Shown piece after piece: positions 19,816 through 29,629 of a DNA stretch of 64,000 bases. The stretch is from VAZQ01 sp963817015 (lineage in GTDB: Bacteria > Pseudomonadota > Alphaproteobacteria > Rhizobiales > Xanthobacteraceae). Position 1 is the first letter of the stretch. Each line of letters starts with the position of its first letter. The translations under genes and the position numbers were made by a program. The stretch spans positions 806,001 through 870,000 of the forward strand of contig CAWFMV010000019.1 in assembly GCA_963817015.1 (NCBI GenBank), given 5' to 3'. Below the pieces are notes generated by a model that was given only the letters and a program-made list of their open reading frames with translations, searched no databases and was not told the origin of the DNA.

Positions 19816-21138
19816 CTAAAACGTCGCGCGCACCAGCGCCGGATAGCGCGCGGCCTGCAGCGCGCCGCGCGCGGCGAGAAACACCAGGATCGCCACCCAC
19901 AGCCCGGCGTTGCCGTAGCCTCGCAGCGCCCACCAGCTGCCGAGATAGAGCGCGAACGCTGCCAGCATGAGGTTGCGCATGTCGCGCGACCAGGTCGCGC
20001 CGATAAAGACTCCGTCATAGGTGTAGGCGAGGGCGCCGAGGACCGGTGCCACTGCGGCGAACACGAGGAAGTCATTCGCAAACCGGCGCACCTCGGCATT
20101 GGTGGTCATCACGTCGATCAGGGCCGGACCTGCCAGCAGAAAGATCATCGTGCAGGCGATGCCGAAGCCGAGGCCCCAGCCCAGCGCCAGCCGCGTGGCC
20201 TGCACGAACGCAGAGCGATCGCGCGCGCCGACCGAGCGGCCGCAGAGCTGCTCGGCGGCGGTCGCCATGCCGTCGAGGAAGAAGCTGCCGATCAGGACAA
20301 AGTTGTGCAGCACTGCGTTCGCGGCGAGCGCCGTGTCGCCGGCGCGCGCACCCTGGGCCGCGAAGAATGCAAACGCGCCGATCACGCAGGCGGTGCGGAT
20401 CATGATGTCGCGATTGACGACGAGCATGCGCATGAGCTGGCTGCGCTGGAGCACAATCGCGGCCGATGTCTCGAACCGGTGGCCGAGCCGCCGCCAGGCG
20501 ACCACAAGCCCGGCTGCCAATCCGACCGCCTCCGCCAGCACGGCTGCGAGCGCGGCGCCCGCAATGCCAAAGTCGAGCCAGAGCACGAACAGCACGGTGA
20601 GTGCGATGTTGATCGCGTTGACGAGGATCTGCAACGTCAGCGCCGTGGTGGCGCGTGCGATACCGGTGAGCCAGCCGATCAGCGTCAGGTTGCCGAGCGT
20701 GAAGGGTGCCGACCAGATGCGCACGAAGAAGTAGGTCTGCGCCGCCTGCCGCACCGCGTCGCTGCCGCCGAGAAGATCTGAGGTGATCGAGGCGAGCGGC
20801 ACCTGCAGCACGACCAGCGCTACACCGATGATAGCGGCCAGCAACAGCGCGCGTGAGAGCACGGCGCGCTGCTCGGCCACGTCGCCGGCGCCGAGCGCCT
20901 GCGCGGTGAGCGCGACCGTGCCCATGCGCAGGAAGCCGAACAGCCAGTAGATGCCGTCGAACACGATCGCGGCGAGCGCGACGCCGCCGATGAGATGGGC
21001 CTCGCCCAGCCGCCCGACCGCCGCGGTCGCCACCAGCCCCAGCAAGGGGGTGGTGAGATTGGCGAGCATCGCGGGGCCCGCGATCGAGAACACGCGGGAG
21101 TGGGTGATCCGGAAGGACGAACTAACGTCAGCGTCCAC
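19816..21138 (-). CDS. MATE family efflux transporter (DinF-like)
   Basis: Twelve-helix multidrug/toxin exporter of the inner membrane, 440 residues and intact. Typical segments are IAGPAMLANLTTPLLGLV and TAAVGRLGEAHLIGGVALA in the first half, and NAVLHNFVLIGSFFLDGMAT with AAEQLCGRSVGARD at the start of the second half, the DinF-branch layout. It probably couples export to H+ or Na+. The start overlaps the 3' end of the DUF6460 gene by 11 bp, suggesting co-transcription. The substrate cannot be inferred. Confidence 0.93.
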   Translation of the reverse strand: MDADVSSSFRITHSRVFSIAGPAMLANLTTPLLGLVATAAVGRLGEAHLIGGVALAAIVFDGIYWLFGFLRMGTVALTAQALGAGDVAEQRAVLSRALLLAAIIGVALVVLQVPLASITSDLLGGSDAVRQAAQTYFFVRIWSAPFTLGNLTLIGWLTGIARATTALTLQILVNAINIALTVLFVLWLDFGIAGAALAAVLAEAVGLAAGLVVAWRRLGHRFETSAAIVLQRSQLMRMLVVNRDIMIRTACVIGAFAFFAAQGARAGDTALAANAVLHNFVLIGSFFLDGMATAAEQLCGRSVGARDRSAFVQATRLALGWGLGFGIACTMIFLLAGPALIDVMTTNAEVRRFANDFLVFAAVAPVLGALAYTYDGVFIGATWSRDMRNLMLAAFALYLGSWWALRGYGNAGLWVAILVFLAARGALQAARYPALVRATF

Positions 21139-21443
21139 GCGGCGCCCGAACGAGCCGCACGATCAGCCAGATCGGCACGACCAGGACGGCGCCAAGCACG
21201 AAGTAGCGCCACAGGCGCTCGAAGGCCTCGTATCCCATGTCCCAGATCGCCTGGAACAGCTCGCGGATGCTGCGAATGATGTCGAACGGATCAAGGCCCA
21301 GCACCCTGAGAATGAACCCAACCAGCACCGACAACAGCGCGAGCCGGAAGAGGACGACAAGCGGGCGACCGCCAAAGAAGCGGTTCAGCGCGCTCGGTTG
21401 AGGGGGGAGCTTCGGATATCCGTGGTTCTTGGGGCAGGCTCAT
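21128..21443 (-). CDS. DUF6460 small membrane protein (frameshift in a C6 run)
   Basis: About 104 residues with two transmembrane helices. Removing one C from the six-C run (plus-strand G6, 21402-21407) joins MSLPQEPRISEAPPQPSALN to RFFGGRPLVVLFRLALLSVL and on through VGFILRVLGLDPFDIIRSIR, YEAFERLWRYFVLGAVLVVP and IWLIVRLVRAPRGR, which matches the pattern I know for DUF6460 proteins. Without the repair only the last 68 residues (from 21334) are open. Function unknown. It sits between the DNA ligase and MATE genes on the same strand. Confidence 0.72.
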
Positions 21444-21463
21444 GGCTTCCAGGTTAGCACGTT

Positions 21464-23110
21464 TCACGATTCGGCCGCCACGCGGGGCGACGAAAGCATT
21501 GCTTCCAGGGTCTCCAGCCGGTCGGCCTCGCCGGGCGGCTTGTCCCAGCGCAGCCGGTTGATGCGGGGAAAGCGCATCGCAATCCCGGATTTATGGCGGC
21601 TCGAGCGCTGCAGCCCTTCGAACGCCACTTCCAGGACAAGGCCCTGATCGGCCTCGTGCACGACCTCGCGCACCGGGCCAAAGCGCTCGACAGTGTGGCG
21701 GCGCACGAAGCGGTCGATCTCGATCAGCTCCTCATCGGTAAAGCCGAAATAGGCCTTGCCCACCGGTACGAGCTCGTCGCCGGCGGTGCCCGTCGTCCAG
21801 ACCCCGAAGGTATAATCGGAATAGAAGGACGAGCGCTTGCCGTGACCGCGCTGGGCATACATCAGCACGGCATCGATCAGCAGCGGATCGCGCTTCCATT
21901 TCCACCACAGGCCCTTGGGACGGCCGGGAACGTAGGGCGCGTCGCGGCGCTTGAGCATGACGCCTTCGATCGCCTCGGCGTCGAGGCCGGTCGGATTGGC
22001 GCGCGCTGCCGCGAGCTCGTCCCAGGTTGCGAACGGGATCAAAGGTGAGAGGTCGACGCGTTGATCCTTGAGCCGTGCCACGAAGGCTTCGAGGCGGACG
22101 CGCCGCGCTGCAAACGGCCGCTCGCGCAGATCATCGGTGCCGTCGACGAGCAGATCGTAGGCACGCAGATGCGCCGGAAATTCCGCAAGCAGCTTGGCGT
22201 TGACGGTCTTGCGATTGAGCCGCTGCTGCAGCACGTTGAAGCTCTGCACGCGCCCCTCGCGCACGACTAGAAGCTCGCCGTCGATCGCGCCAGGGAGCCG
22301 TAGCGCTTCAGTCAGATCTGGAAAGCTCGCCGAGATATCTTCGCCCGTGCGCGAATAGAGTCGCGTCTGCGGTTGTCCCTCGCTGTCAACGTCGGCGACG
22401 GCCTGCACCCGGATCCCGTCCCATTTCCATTCCGCCATGAAATCCTCAGCCGCGAGCGCCGAAAGATCGCCATCCATCACCGCGTGCGCCAGCATGGCAG
22501 GACGGAACGGCGCCGGATCGCGATGCACCGGCTTGTCGGCGCGTCCTTCGAGCCAGGCGAACAGGTCTTGATAGGGCGGCTTCAGGCCCGACCAGATCAG
22601 CTCGATCTCCTGCGGGTCCTTGTTGCCGAGCGCGGCGGCCGCGGTCTTGGCGAGCCGCGCCGATACGCCGACGCGCAGGCCGCCGGTGAGAAGCTTGAGC
22701 AGTGCCCAGCGGCCTGTCTCGTCGAGCATATCGAGCCAGCGCGCGATCTGCGCCGGCAGCTGCGCCTTGCCGAGCGTCGAGAGCGTGTCGATGACGTCGC
22801 TCAGCGTGAGGTCGCGGTTGCTGCGGATAGCTTCGCTCGGCACCGGCCACATCAGCGCGACGGTTTCCGACAGGTCGCCGACGTAGTCGTAGGAGAGATC
22901 GAACAGCACCGGATCGGCGCGCTCGGAGATCAGAGTGCGAATGATGCCGGGCTTGGCGTGCTGGAAACTGAGCGCGCCGGTGAGCGCCGCCAGCGCCCAG
23001 CCGCGATCCGGGTCTCCTGTGCTGCGGAGATAGTCCGTGATCAGCCGCAGCTTGTTGTTGCGCGCGGGCTCATAGGCGAGGCGATCGAGCAGCTCGGCGA
23101 AGCGCTTCAT
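21464..23110 (-). CDS. ATP-dependent DNA ligase of the ligase-associated damage-response cluster
   Basis: Seals DNA nicks using ATP in a dedicated repair pathway (annotated elsewhere as cisplatin-damage-response ligase). 548 residues: an N-terminal DNA-binding domain (1-195), the nucleotidyltransferase motif I EWKWDGIRVQ with AMP-accepting Lys229, motif III DGELLVVREG, motif IV EGVMLKRRDAPY, motif V WWKWKRDP and a C-terminal OB fold. ATG 23108-23110 overlaps the TGA of the exonuclease gene by four bases (ATGA), so ligase is translated after it. Frame intact. Confidence 0.95.
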   Translation of the reverse strand: MKRFAELLDRLAYEPARNNKLRLITDYLRSTGDPDRGWALAALTGALSFQHAKPGIIRTLISERADPVLFDLSYDYVGDLSETVALMWPVPSEAIRSNRDLTLSDVIDTLSTLGKAQLPAQIARWLDMLDETGRWALLKLLTGGLRVGVSARLAKTAAAALGNKDPQEIELIWSGLKPPYQDLFAWLEGRADKPVHRDPAPFRPAMLAHAVMDGDLSALAAEDFMAEWKWDGIRVQAVADVDSEGQPQTRLYSRTGEDISASFPDLTEALRLPGAIDGELLVVREGRVQSFNVLQQRLNRKTVNAKLLAEFPAHLRAYDLLVDGTDDLRERPFAARRVRLEAFVARLKDQRVDLSPLIPFATWDELAAARANPTGLDAEAIEGVMLKRRDAPYVPGRPKGLWWKWKRDPLLIDAVLMYAQRGHGKRSSFYSDYTFGVWTTGTAGDELVPVGKAYFGFTDEELIEIDRFVRRHTVERFGPVREVVHEADQGLVLEVAFEGLQRSSRHKSGIAMRFPRINRLRWDKPPGEADRLETLEAMLSSPRVAAES

Positions 23111-24162
23111 GCGCCGGCCTCGCCAGATCTGCCCTCGCTCGACGCTGCCGGCTCGTCGCTCTCGCCTTCGTCGCCATAGCCGACGATCGCCAGCGGCCGC
23201 GCCTTGAGCCCGCGCAGCTTCGCCCAATGGACAAGCGCATCTTCCTGGCCGTGCGTCACCCAGATCTCGGATGCACCGGTCGCCGTGATGGTCGCGGTCA
23301 AGCCATCCCAATCGGCGTGATCGGAGATGACGAGCGGCAGCTCGACGCCGCGCTGGCGGGCGCGGGCGCGCACCCGCATCCAGCCCGATGCGAACGCGCT
23401 CACCGGATCGGGGAAACGGCGCGACCATATCTCCTGCAACGCCGAGGGTGGGCAGAGCGCGATCGCGCCGGCAAGCTCCGCCTTCTTGGCGTCGCGCACG
23501 GCGCGCAACTCGCCGAGCGCGATGCCGTGCTGCTGATAGTAGTGCGTGATGCGCTCCATCGCGCCATGCAGATAGATCGGCTTGTCGTAGCCGCCCTTGC
23601 GGATGAGCGCGATCACGCGCTGCGCCTTGCCGAGCGAATAGGCGCCGATGAGATGCGCGCGCTCGGGAAACAGCGCGACCGACCGCAGCAGCTTGGCAAC
23701 CTCGCCGTCCGGGTCGCCATGGCGAAACACCGGCAGCCCGAACGTCGCCTCGGTGATGAATACGTCGCAGGGAACCAGCTCGAATGGTGGGCAGGTGGGA
23801 TCGGCGACGTTCTTGTAATCACCTGACGCGACAATGCGCAGGCCGTTCGCCTCGACCGCGACCTGAGCCGAGCCGAGCACATGGCCGGCGGGGTGCATTG
23901 TCACAGCAATGCCGCCTAGCTCGATGCGTTCGCCAAAACTAATGGCCTGGGTCGTGCCTGCGAAGCTTTCGCCATAGCGAAGCCGCATCAGGTCGAGCGT
24001 CTCCTGCGTGGCGAGTACCGCGCCGTGGCCCGAGCGCGCATGGTCGGAATGCCCGTGCGTGATCACCGCACGCTCCACCGGCCGGGTCGGATCGATGTGG
24101 AAACCGCCGGCCGGGCAGCACAGACCGGAGGGCGTCGGCGTCAGCAGGTCCTCGGGGCGCAT
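23107..24162 (-). CDS. Ligase-associated DNA damage response exonuclease (metallo-beta-lactamase fold)
   Basis: Nuclease of the SNM1/beta-CASP-related MBL group that accompanies the ATP-dependent ligase. 351 residues starting MRPEDLLTPTPSGLCC; zinc motif HGHSDHARSGH (HxHxDH at residues 36-41), MHPAGHVLGSAQV, ASGDYKN, TEATFG and late SDHADW. ATG 24162 fits the family N-terminus better than the upstream in-frame start at 24258, which would run into the divergent helicase gene. Operon partner of the downstream ligase (4-bp overlap). About 76 bp of shared promoter space separates it from the helicase. Confidence 0.93.
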   Translation of the reverse strand: MRPEDLLTPTPSGLCCPAGGFHIDPTRPVERAVITHGHSDHARSGHGAVLATQETLDLMRLRYGESFAGTTQAISFGERIELGGIAVTMHPAGHVLGSAQVAVEANGLRIVASGDYKNVADPTCPPFELVPCDVFITEATFGLPVFRHGDPDGEVAKLLRSVALFPERAHLIGAYSLGKAQRVIALIRKGGYDKPIYLHGAMERITHYYQQHGIALGELRAVRDAKKAELAGAIALCPPSALQEIWSRRFPDPVSAFASGWMRVRARARQRGVELPLVISDHADWDGLTATITATGASEIWVTHGQEDALVHWAKLRGLKARPLAIVGYGDEGESDEPAASSEGRSGEAGA

Positions 24163-24238
24163 GCCGCATAGATAGGGAGCCGCAGCCGTGCGGGCTACGG
24201 TCTCGACCGCGCCGCCTTCGAAGGCTACCTTCACGCGG

Positions 24239-26837
24239 GTGACCCTGTTCGAGCCCATCGACGCTGTCGCCCCGTTGCCGGAACCGTTCGAGCGCTGGTT
24301 CGCGTCGCGCGGCTGGGCGCCGCGCGCGCATCAATTGGAGCTGCTGGCGCAAGGCCCGCGCAGGGCGTTCGGTGCTGCTGATCGCGCCGACCGGAGCCGG
24401 CAAGACGCTGGCGGGATTTCTGCCGTCGCTGGTCGAGTTGAGCGCTCCCGTCGTCACGGGCACGGCCGGTTCCCCCACGCAGCGGCGGGAGGGGGTGGGG
24501 GGTGATCTTTTTGAACCGCATCGCCGTCTCATCTCCACCGGCCGCGACCTGCGCCGCGAAGGCGGGCTGCACACCCTTTACATCTCACCGCTCAAGGCGC
24601 TGGCGGTCGACATCGCGCGCAATCTCGAGACGCCGGTCGCCGAGATGCGACTGCCGATCCGCGTCGAGACCCGCACCGGCGATACGCCGGCCTCGAAGCG
24701 TCAGCGCCAGCGCCGCGATCCGCCGCAGATCCTGCTCACCACGCCCGAGCAGCTCGCGCTCATTCTGGCGTCGCCGGACGCGCCGTTTCTGTTCGGCACG
24801 CTGCGGCGCGTGGTGCTCGACGAGCTGCACGCGCTGGTCACGAGTAAGCGCGGCGATCTGCTTTCGCTCGGGCTGGCGCGGCTGTTTCATCTCGCACCGG
24901 AGCTCACCAGCGTCGGCCTTTCCGCCACCGTGGCCGAGCCTGACGACCTGCGGCGCTTCCTGGTGCCGCAGCCACAGGGCGCGCCGGCGCTCGCCGATCT
25001 CGTTATCGCGGAGGGCGGCGCCAAGCCTGACGTCAGCATGCTCGACACCGCGGAGCGGCTGCCTTGGGCTGGCCATTCCGCCCGCCACGCGCTCGGCGAG
25101 ATCTACGCGCTGATCAAGCGCCACAAGACCACGCTCATCTTCGTCAATACGCGCAGCCAGGCCGAGATGATCTTTCAGGAGCTGTGGCACATCAACGACG
25201 ATGGGCTTGCGATTGCGCTGCATCACGGCTCGCTCGATGTCGCGCAGCGTCGCAAGGTCGAGGCCGCCATGACGGCGGGCCGGCTGCGCGCGGTCGTGTG
25301 CACCTCCTCGCTCGATCTCGGCATCGACTGGGGCGATGTCGATCTCGTCATCAATGTCGGGGCGCCGAAGGGCGCCTCGCGGCTGCTGCAGCGCATCGGC
25401 CGCGCCAACCATCGCATGGACGAGCCCTCGAAGGGCGTGCTGGTGCCGGCCAATCGCTTCGAAGTGCTCGAGTGTCGCGCCGCGCTCGATGCGGTCGCCG
25501 AGAACGCGCAGGATACGCCGCCGGCGCGCATCGGCGCGCTCGACGTGCTGGCGCAGCATGTGCTCGGCGCCGCCTGCGGCGAGCCGTTCCTGGCCGATGA
25601 GCTCTACGCCGAAGTGACCGCCGCCGCGCCCTATGCGCATCTGACGCGCGCCGATTTCGATGCGGCGCTCGACTACGTGGCGACCGGCGGCTACGCGCTC
25701 AAGGCTTATGAGCGCTTTGCCAAGATCAGGCAGGGCCAGGATGGTCGCTGGCGCGTCAGCCATCCGATGATCGCGCAGCGCTATCGCATGAACGTCGGCA
25801 CCATCGTGGAGGCCGACATGCTCAAAGTGCGGCTCGTGCGCTCGCGCGCCTCGAAGATGATCCCGCGCGGCGGCAGGCTTCTGGGCGAGGTCGAGGAATA
25901 TTTCATCGAGATGCTCACGCCCGGCGACACTTTCGTGTTCGCGGGCGAGGTCCTGCGCTACGAGGCGCTGATGCAGGACGAGGTCTATGTCTCGCGCGCC
26001 AGCGCCGAAGATCCGAAAGTTCCATCCTACGAAGGCGGCAAGTTTCCGCTCTCGACCTATCTCGCCGAGCGCGTGCGCAACATCATCTCCGATCCAAAGG
26101 AATGGCGACCGCTGCCGTCGCAGGTGCGCGAATGGCTCGAGATCCAGGACTGGCGCTCGCTTTTGCCGGGGCAGCGCGAGCTGCTGGTCGAGACCTTTCC
26201 GCGCGCCAACAAATACTATCTCGTCTGCTATCCGTTCGAAGGCAGGCTCGCGCACCAGACGCTCGGCATGCTGCTGACGCGCAGGCTCGAGCGCGCGCGG
26301 CTGCGGCCGCTCGGCTTCGTCGCCAACGAATACGCGCTGGCGATCTACGGGCTCGGCGATGTCGCGCTGCACATCGATCGCGGTGAGCTCAAGCTTTCGG
26401 CGCTGTTCGACGAGGACATGCTGGGCGATGATCTCGAAGCCTGGCTCGCTGAATCTGCATTGATGAAGCGCACCTTCCGCAATTGCGCCATCATCGCGGG
26501 GCTGATCGAACGGCGGTTCCCGGGGCAGGAGAAGTCGCGCCGGGAGGTAACGATATCCACTGACCTCGTCTACGATGTCTTACGAAAACACCAGCCCGAT
26601 CACTTGCTTCTGCGTGCCGCGCGTGGCGATGCCGCCACAGGCCTCCTCGATATTCGCCGGCTCGGCGAGATGCTCTCGCGCATCCGGGGGCGAATTATTC
26701 ATAAAGCACTGGACCATGTCTCGCCGCTCGCGGTTCCCGTCATGCTGGAAATCGGTCGCGAGCAGGTCTACGGCGAAGCAGGCGATGCAATCCTGGCGGA
26801 AGCCGAGGCAGAGCTGGTGAAGGAGGCGATGCAGTGA
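24239..26837 (+). CDS. Ligase-associated DNA damage response DEXH-box helicase (Lhr type; one frameshift)
   Basis: ATP-dependent Lhr-family helicase of about 865 residues. The first 45 residues (VTLFEPIDAVAPLPEPFERW...) join after a one-base insertion near 24350 to LLIAPTGAGKTLAGF (Walker A), then YISPLKALAVDI, LLTTPEQLALIL, LDELHAL (DEVH box), VGLSATV, LIFVNTRSQAE and RLLQRIGRANHR (motif VI), followed by the Lhr winged-helix and C-terminal beta-barrel-type domains. Between motifs I and Ia is an extra low-complexity stretch of about 35 residues encoded at 24445-24555. GTG 24239 is the likely start. The stop overlaps PdeM's GTG by four bases. Confidence 0.93.
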
Positions 26838-27574
26838 CGAGCCTGGGGGGGCCTGCTTACGCACAGCCGCAGCCTTTGTTCGATCGCAGGAGCGCCGAGG
26901 GCGCGATTGCGATCGGCGGCATTTCGCTCGTGGCCGATTGCGCGGGCGCGCTGTTCTGGCCGGAGCAGAGCGTGCTTGCGGTGGCCGATCTGCATCTCGA
27001 GAAGGGCTCGAGCTTCGCCGCGCGCGGCGTGCTGCTGCCGCCCTATGACACCGCTGCAACCCTGGCGCGGCTGTCGCGTCTCATTCTGCGCTATGCTCCG
27101 CGCGCGGTGATCGCGCTGGGAGACAGCTTCCATGACGGCGGCGGACCGGCGCGCGTCGGCAACGAGGACCGGGCGACATTGTCTGCCCTGCAGCGCGGCC
27201 GCGAATGGATCTGGATCGCGGGCAATCACGATCCCGAGCCGGTCGCAGGTCTCGGGGGCGTGTCGGCCGATACCCTTGCGATCGGAACGCTGGCGTTCCG
27301 GCACAAGCCCGCCTCCGGCACGGCGGCGGGCGAGATCGCCGGCCACCTGCACCCGGTGGCGCGTGTGAGCGCGCATGGCCGCGCGGTGAGCCGGCGCTGC
27401 TTTGCCGGCGACGGTGTGCGCATTGTGATGCCGGCTTTCGGTACCTATGCGGGCGGCCTCAATGTCCGGTCTCGCGCCTTTGCCCACCTGTTCGGAAAGC
27501 TGAGCTTCACGGCGCACATGCTGGGTGAGGGCCGCGTCTATCCGATCACCGCCAAGCGCTGCATGCGCGATTAG
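26834..27574 (+). CDS. pdeM: Ligase-associated DNA damage response endonuclease PdeM (metallophosphoesterase)
   Basis: Calcineurin-like phosphoesterase, 246 residues, the fourth member of the ligase/exonuclease/helicase repair set. Metal motifs are in order: VADLHLEKG (D52, H54), ALGDSFHD (D97), AGNHDPE (131-135) and AGHLHPV (171-173). GTG 26834 overlaps the helicase TGA (26835-26837). Frame intact. Known biochemistry of homologues is a dinuclear-metal phosphodiesterase; the physiological DNA substrate is unsettled. Confidence 0.93.
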   Translation: MTSLGGPAYAQPQPLFDRRSAEGAIAIGGISLVADCAGALFWPEQSVLAVADLHLEKGSSFAARGVLLPPYDTAATLARLSRLILRYAPRAVIALGDSFHDGGGPARVGNEDRATLSALQRGREWIWIAGNHDPEPVAGLGGVSADTLAIGTLAFRHKPASGTAAGEIAGHLHPVARVSAHGRAVSRRCFAGDGVRIVMPAFGTYAGGLNVRSRAFAHLFGKLSFTAHMLGEGRVYPITAKRCMRD

Positions 27575-27672
27575 CCGTACTCACTTCGCCGGACGTGGGC
27601 TGCCGAGGAGCTCGTATGCGGCAGTGGATGCGATTGATGCCTGCAACCGCAAATGCACAGCGGGAGGAGGCT

Positions 27673-28452
27673 TCAGTCGCGCCTGAACACGATGCTCGCA
27701 AGCCAGCCGGTCACCAGTGCCATCATGGCGGTGGTCAGGCCGTAGACGAAGCTGTGATCTCGCGCCGCTGACGTGATCAGCTGCTCGATGCCGGTCTTGT
27801 AGACCTCGAATGCCGAGTTGGTCCGCGCGATGGGGGCACCGTCGGCAAACAGCCGGACATCGATCTCGTAGTCGCCGGTGGGTGATTCAGCCGGCAATGG
27901 AATCGTGGCGCGATACAGCGTCGGGGTCAGGAACGTGATCCCGTTGGTCGCCTCCTGATAGAGCTGCTGCTTCTGCCGCAGCTTGAGAAAGTTTAGGCGG
28001 AACGGATCGTCGAGCGAGGAATCCGCAATGGTGACGGCGGCGCGCTGCAGCAGGACGACATTGGCGAGGCCGAGCTGGAGCCTTCGCAGCGTTTCGGCAT
28101 TCGTGATCATGTCGAGAGGGCGATTGGCAAGCACCGCCAGATAAGCCGGCACGTTGTCGAACACACGCGAATCGACATTGACCCAGATGCCCAGCACGCG
28201 GTCTCTTCGAAAGGTCTCGAGATTCTGGCGCGGGCCGCTCACGGTCGCGATCAGGTCATAGCCGCCGCGCCGCTGCGGATCGTTCGGAGTGCGCTCGATC
28301 GAGCCGAACAGCACCAGCTCCTCGCCGGTGAAGCTCGAGCTGACCTGCACGCGATGGTTCGACACCGATGCGACGATCCGCTCGGCGGCGGCCGGCGATG
28401 CGGACGCAAGCGCGAGAAGTGCAAAGGCGAGCGTGGCCAGCCGAGACCTCAT
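27673..28452 (-). CDS. TIGR02186 family exported membrane-anchored protein
   Basis: 259-residue intact protein with a signal peptide (1-23, cut after PAAA) and a C-terminal transmembrane anchor (SFVYGLTTAMMALVTGWLAS), leaving a large periplasmic domain: VSNHRVQVSSSFTGEELVLF, RNGY-like RRGGYDLIATVSGP and TLYRATIPLPAESPTGDYEI. This matches the TIGR02186 pattern, a family that typically follows a TauE/SafE gene. Its ATG (28452) overlaps the TauE stop by four bases, so it is probably an accessory to that exporter. Exact function unknown. Confidence 0.87.
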   Translation of the reverse strand: MRSRLATLAFALLALASASPAAAERIVASVSNHRVQVSSSFTGEELVLFGSIERTPNDPQRRGGYDLIATVSGPRQNLETFRRDRVLGIWVNVDSRVFDNVPAYLAVLANRPLDMITNAETLRRLQLGLANVVLLQRAAVTIADSSLDDPFRLNFLKLRQKQQLYQEATNGITFLTPTLYRATIPLPAESPTGDYEIDVRLFADGAPIARTNSAFEVYKTGIEQLITSAARDHSFVYGLTTAMMALVTGWLASIVFRRD

Positions 28453-29375
28453 TGGCCCATCTCCAGCGGCCGGATGAAATAGAATTCATCAGGCGTCAGC
28501 ACGAGATTGAGGGCGAAGCGGATGCCGACCGCGAGCACCAGGAGACCGAGCAGGAGCCGCAGCCATTCGCCGCTGATACGGGCGCCGGCGCGCGCTCCGA
28601 ATTGCGCGCCGATCACGCCGCCCACCATCAGAAGGAGGGCCAGGAGGGCGTCGACCAGGTGATTGGTGACCGCGTGCAGCACCGTCGCCGACGCCATGGT
28701 GACGAGCGTGAGCACCATCGAGGTCCCGATCACGGTCGCGGTCGGAACACGCAGCAGATAGATCAGCATCGGCACCAGCAGAAAGCCGCCGCCGATGCCC
28801 ATCACGGCGCCGACGAAGCCGATGATGAAGCCGATCAGCCACACCGGTATCGCCGAGACGTAGATGCGCGAGCGCTTGAAGCGCACCTTGAACGGGAGCC
28901 CGTGGAACCAGGTGTGGCTGCCGGGCCGGCGCAGCTCGACGGGTTTGCCCTGCCGCGAACGGATGATGGCGCGAAGGCTTTCCGTCACCATCAGGCCGCC
29001 GACGATGCACAGGAGCAAAACGTAGGACAACCCGATGGTCAGGTCGAGGTGGCCGAGCGAGCGCAGCAACGTGAACAGCCATACGCCAACCACGGTCCCG
29101 AGGAGTCCGCCGCCTAAAAGCATAAAGACGAGCGCGACATCGACGGCATTGCGGCGCCAATAGCTGGCCGCGCCCGACATCGAGGAGGCGGCGATGTGGC
29201 CAGTGACGCTGGCGACGGCCACCGCCGGCGTCACCCCCAGGAAGATCAACAGCGGAGTCATGAGGAAACCGCCGCCAATGCCGAACATGCCGGAGATGAA
29301 GCCGACCGCGAGCCCGATCGCGAGGATCACAAAGATGTTGACCGGCAGGTCGGCAATCGGAAGGTAGATCTGCAC
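28449..29375 (-). CDS. Sulfite exporter TauE/SafE family protein (third copy, long form)
   Basis: Membrane carrier of 308 residues with both glycine signature repeats: VGFISGMFGIGGGFLMTPLL near the N-terminus and IIGFVGAVMGIGGGFLLVPM in the second half, typical of the full-length TauE/SafE proteins, unlike the short tandem pair at 13.6-15.1 kb. GTG 29375 is chosen because it gives VQIYLPIADLPVN, the common N-terminus of the type paired with TIGR02186; ORF extension to 29438 is arginine-rich and unlikely. It forms an overlapping two-gene operon with the TIGR02186 gene. Confidence 0.9.
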   Translation of the reverse strand: MQIYLPIADLPVNIFVILAIGLAVGFISGMFGIGGGFLMTPLLIFLGVTPAVAVASVTGHIAASSMSGAASYWRRNAVDVALVFMLLGGGLLGTVVGVWLFTLLRSLGHLDLTIGLSYVLLLCIVGGLMVTESLRAIIRSRQGKPVELRRPGSHTWFHGLPFKVRFKRSRIYVSAIPVWLIGFIIGFVGAVMGIGGGFLLVPMLIYLLRVPTATVIGTSMVLTLVTMASATVLHAVTNHLVDALLALLLMVGGVIGAQFGARAGARISGEWLRLLLGLLVLAVGIRFALNLVLTPDEFYFIRPLEMGQ

Positions 29376-29629
29376 GGGTCGGTTCCGTTGTTGCGACCCG
29401 GCATGCCGGGCAGGCCGGCGAACGGGTCGCTGGCGCACGAAAGAGCGTTGGATCGAGTCCCGACCCGTTTCGCGAGCCGTTCACGGCGATCGCGAGCAGC
29501 AGCCGGAAGGTCCGGTGTGCGCTGGAGCGTCGTTACGCCGCCGCAGAACGCGTCGCCGCCAAGCGGACGCATTCTACCCATGTTGGCGGCCTGGGCCACC
29601 CGTCGATCCGGATTTTTTGGTGTGCAAGG

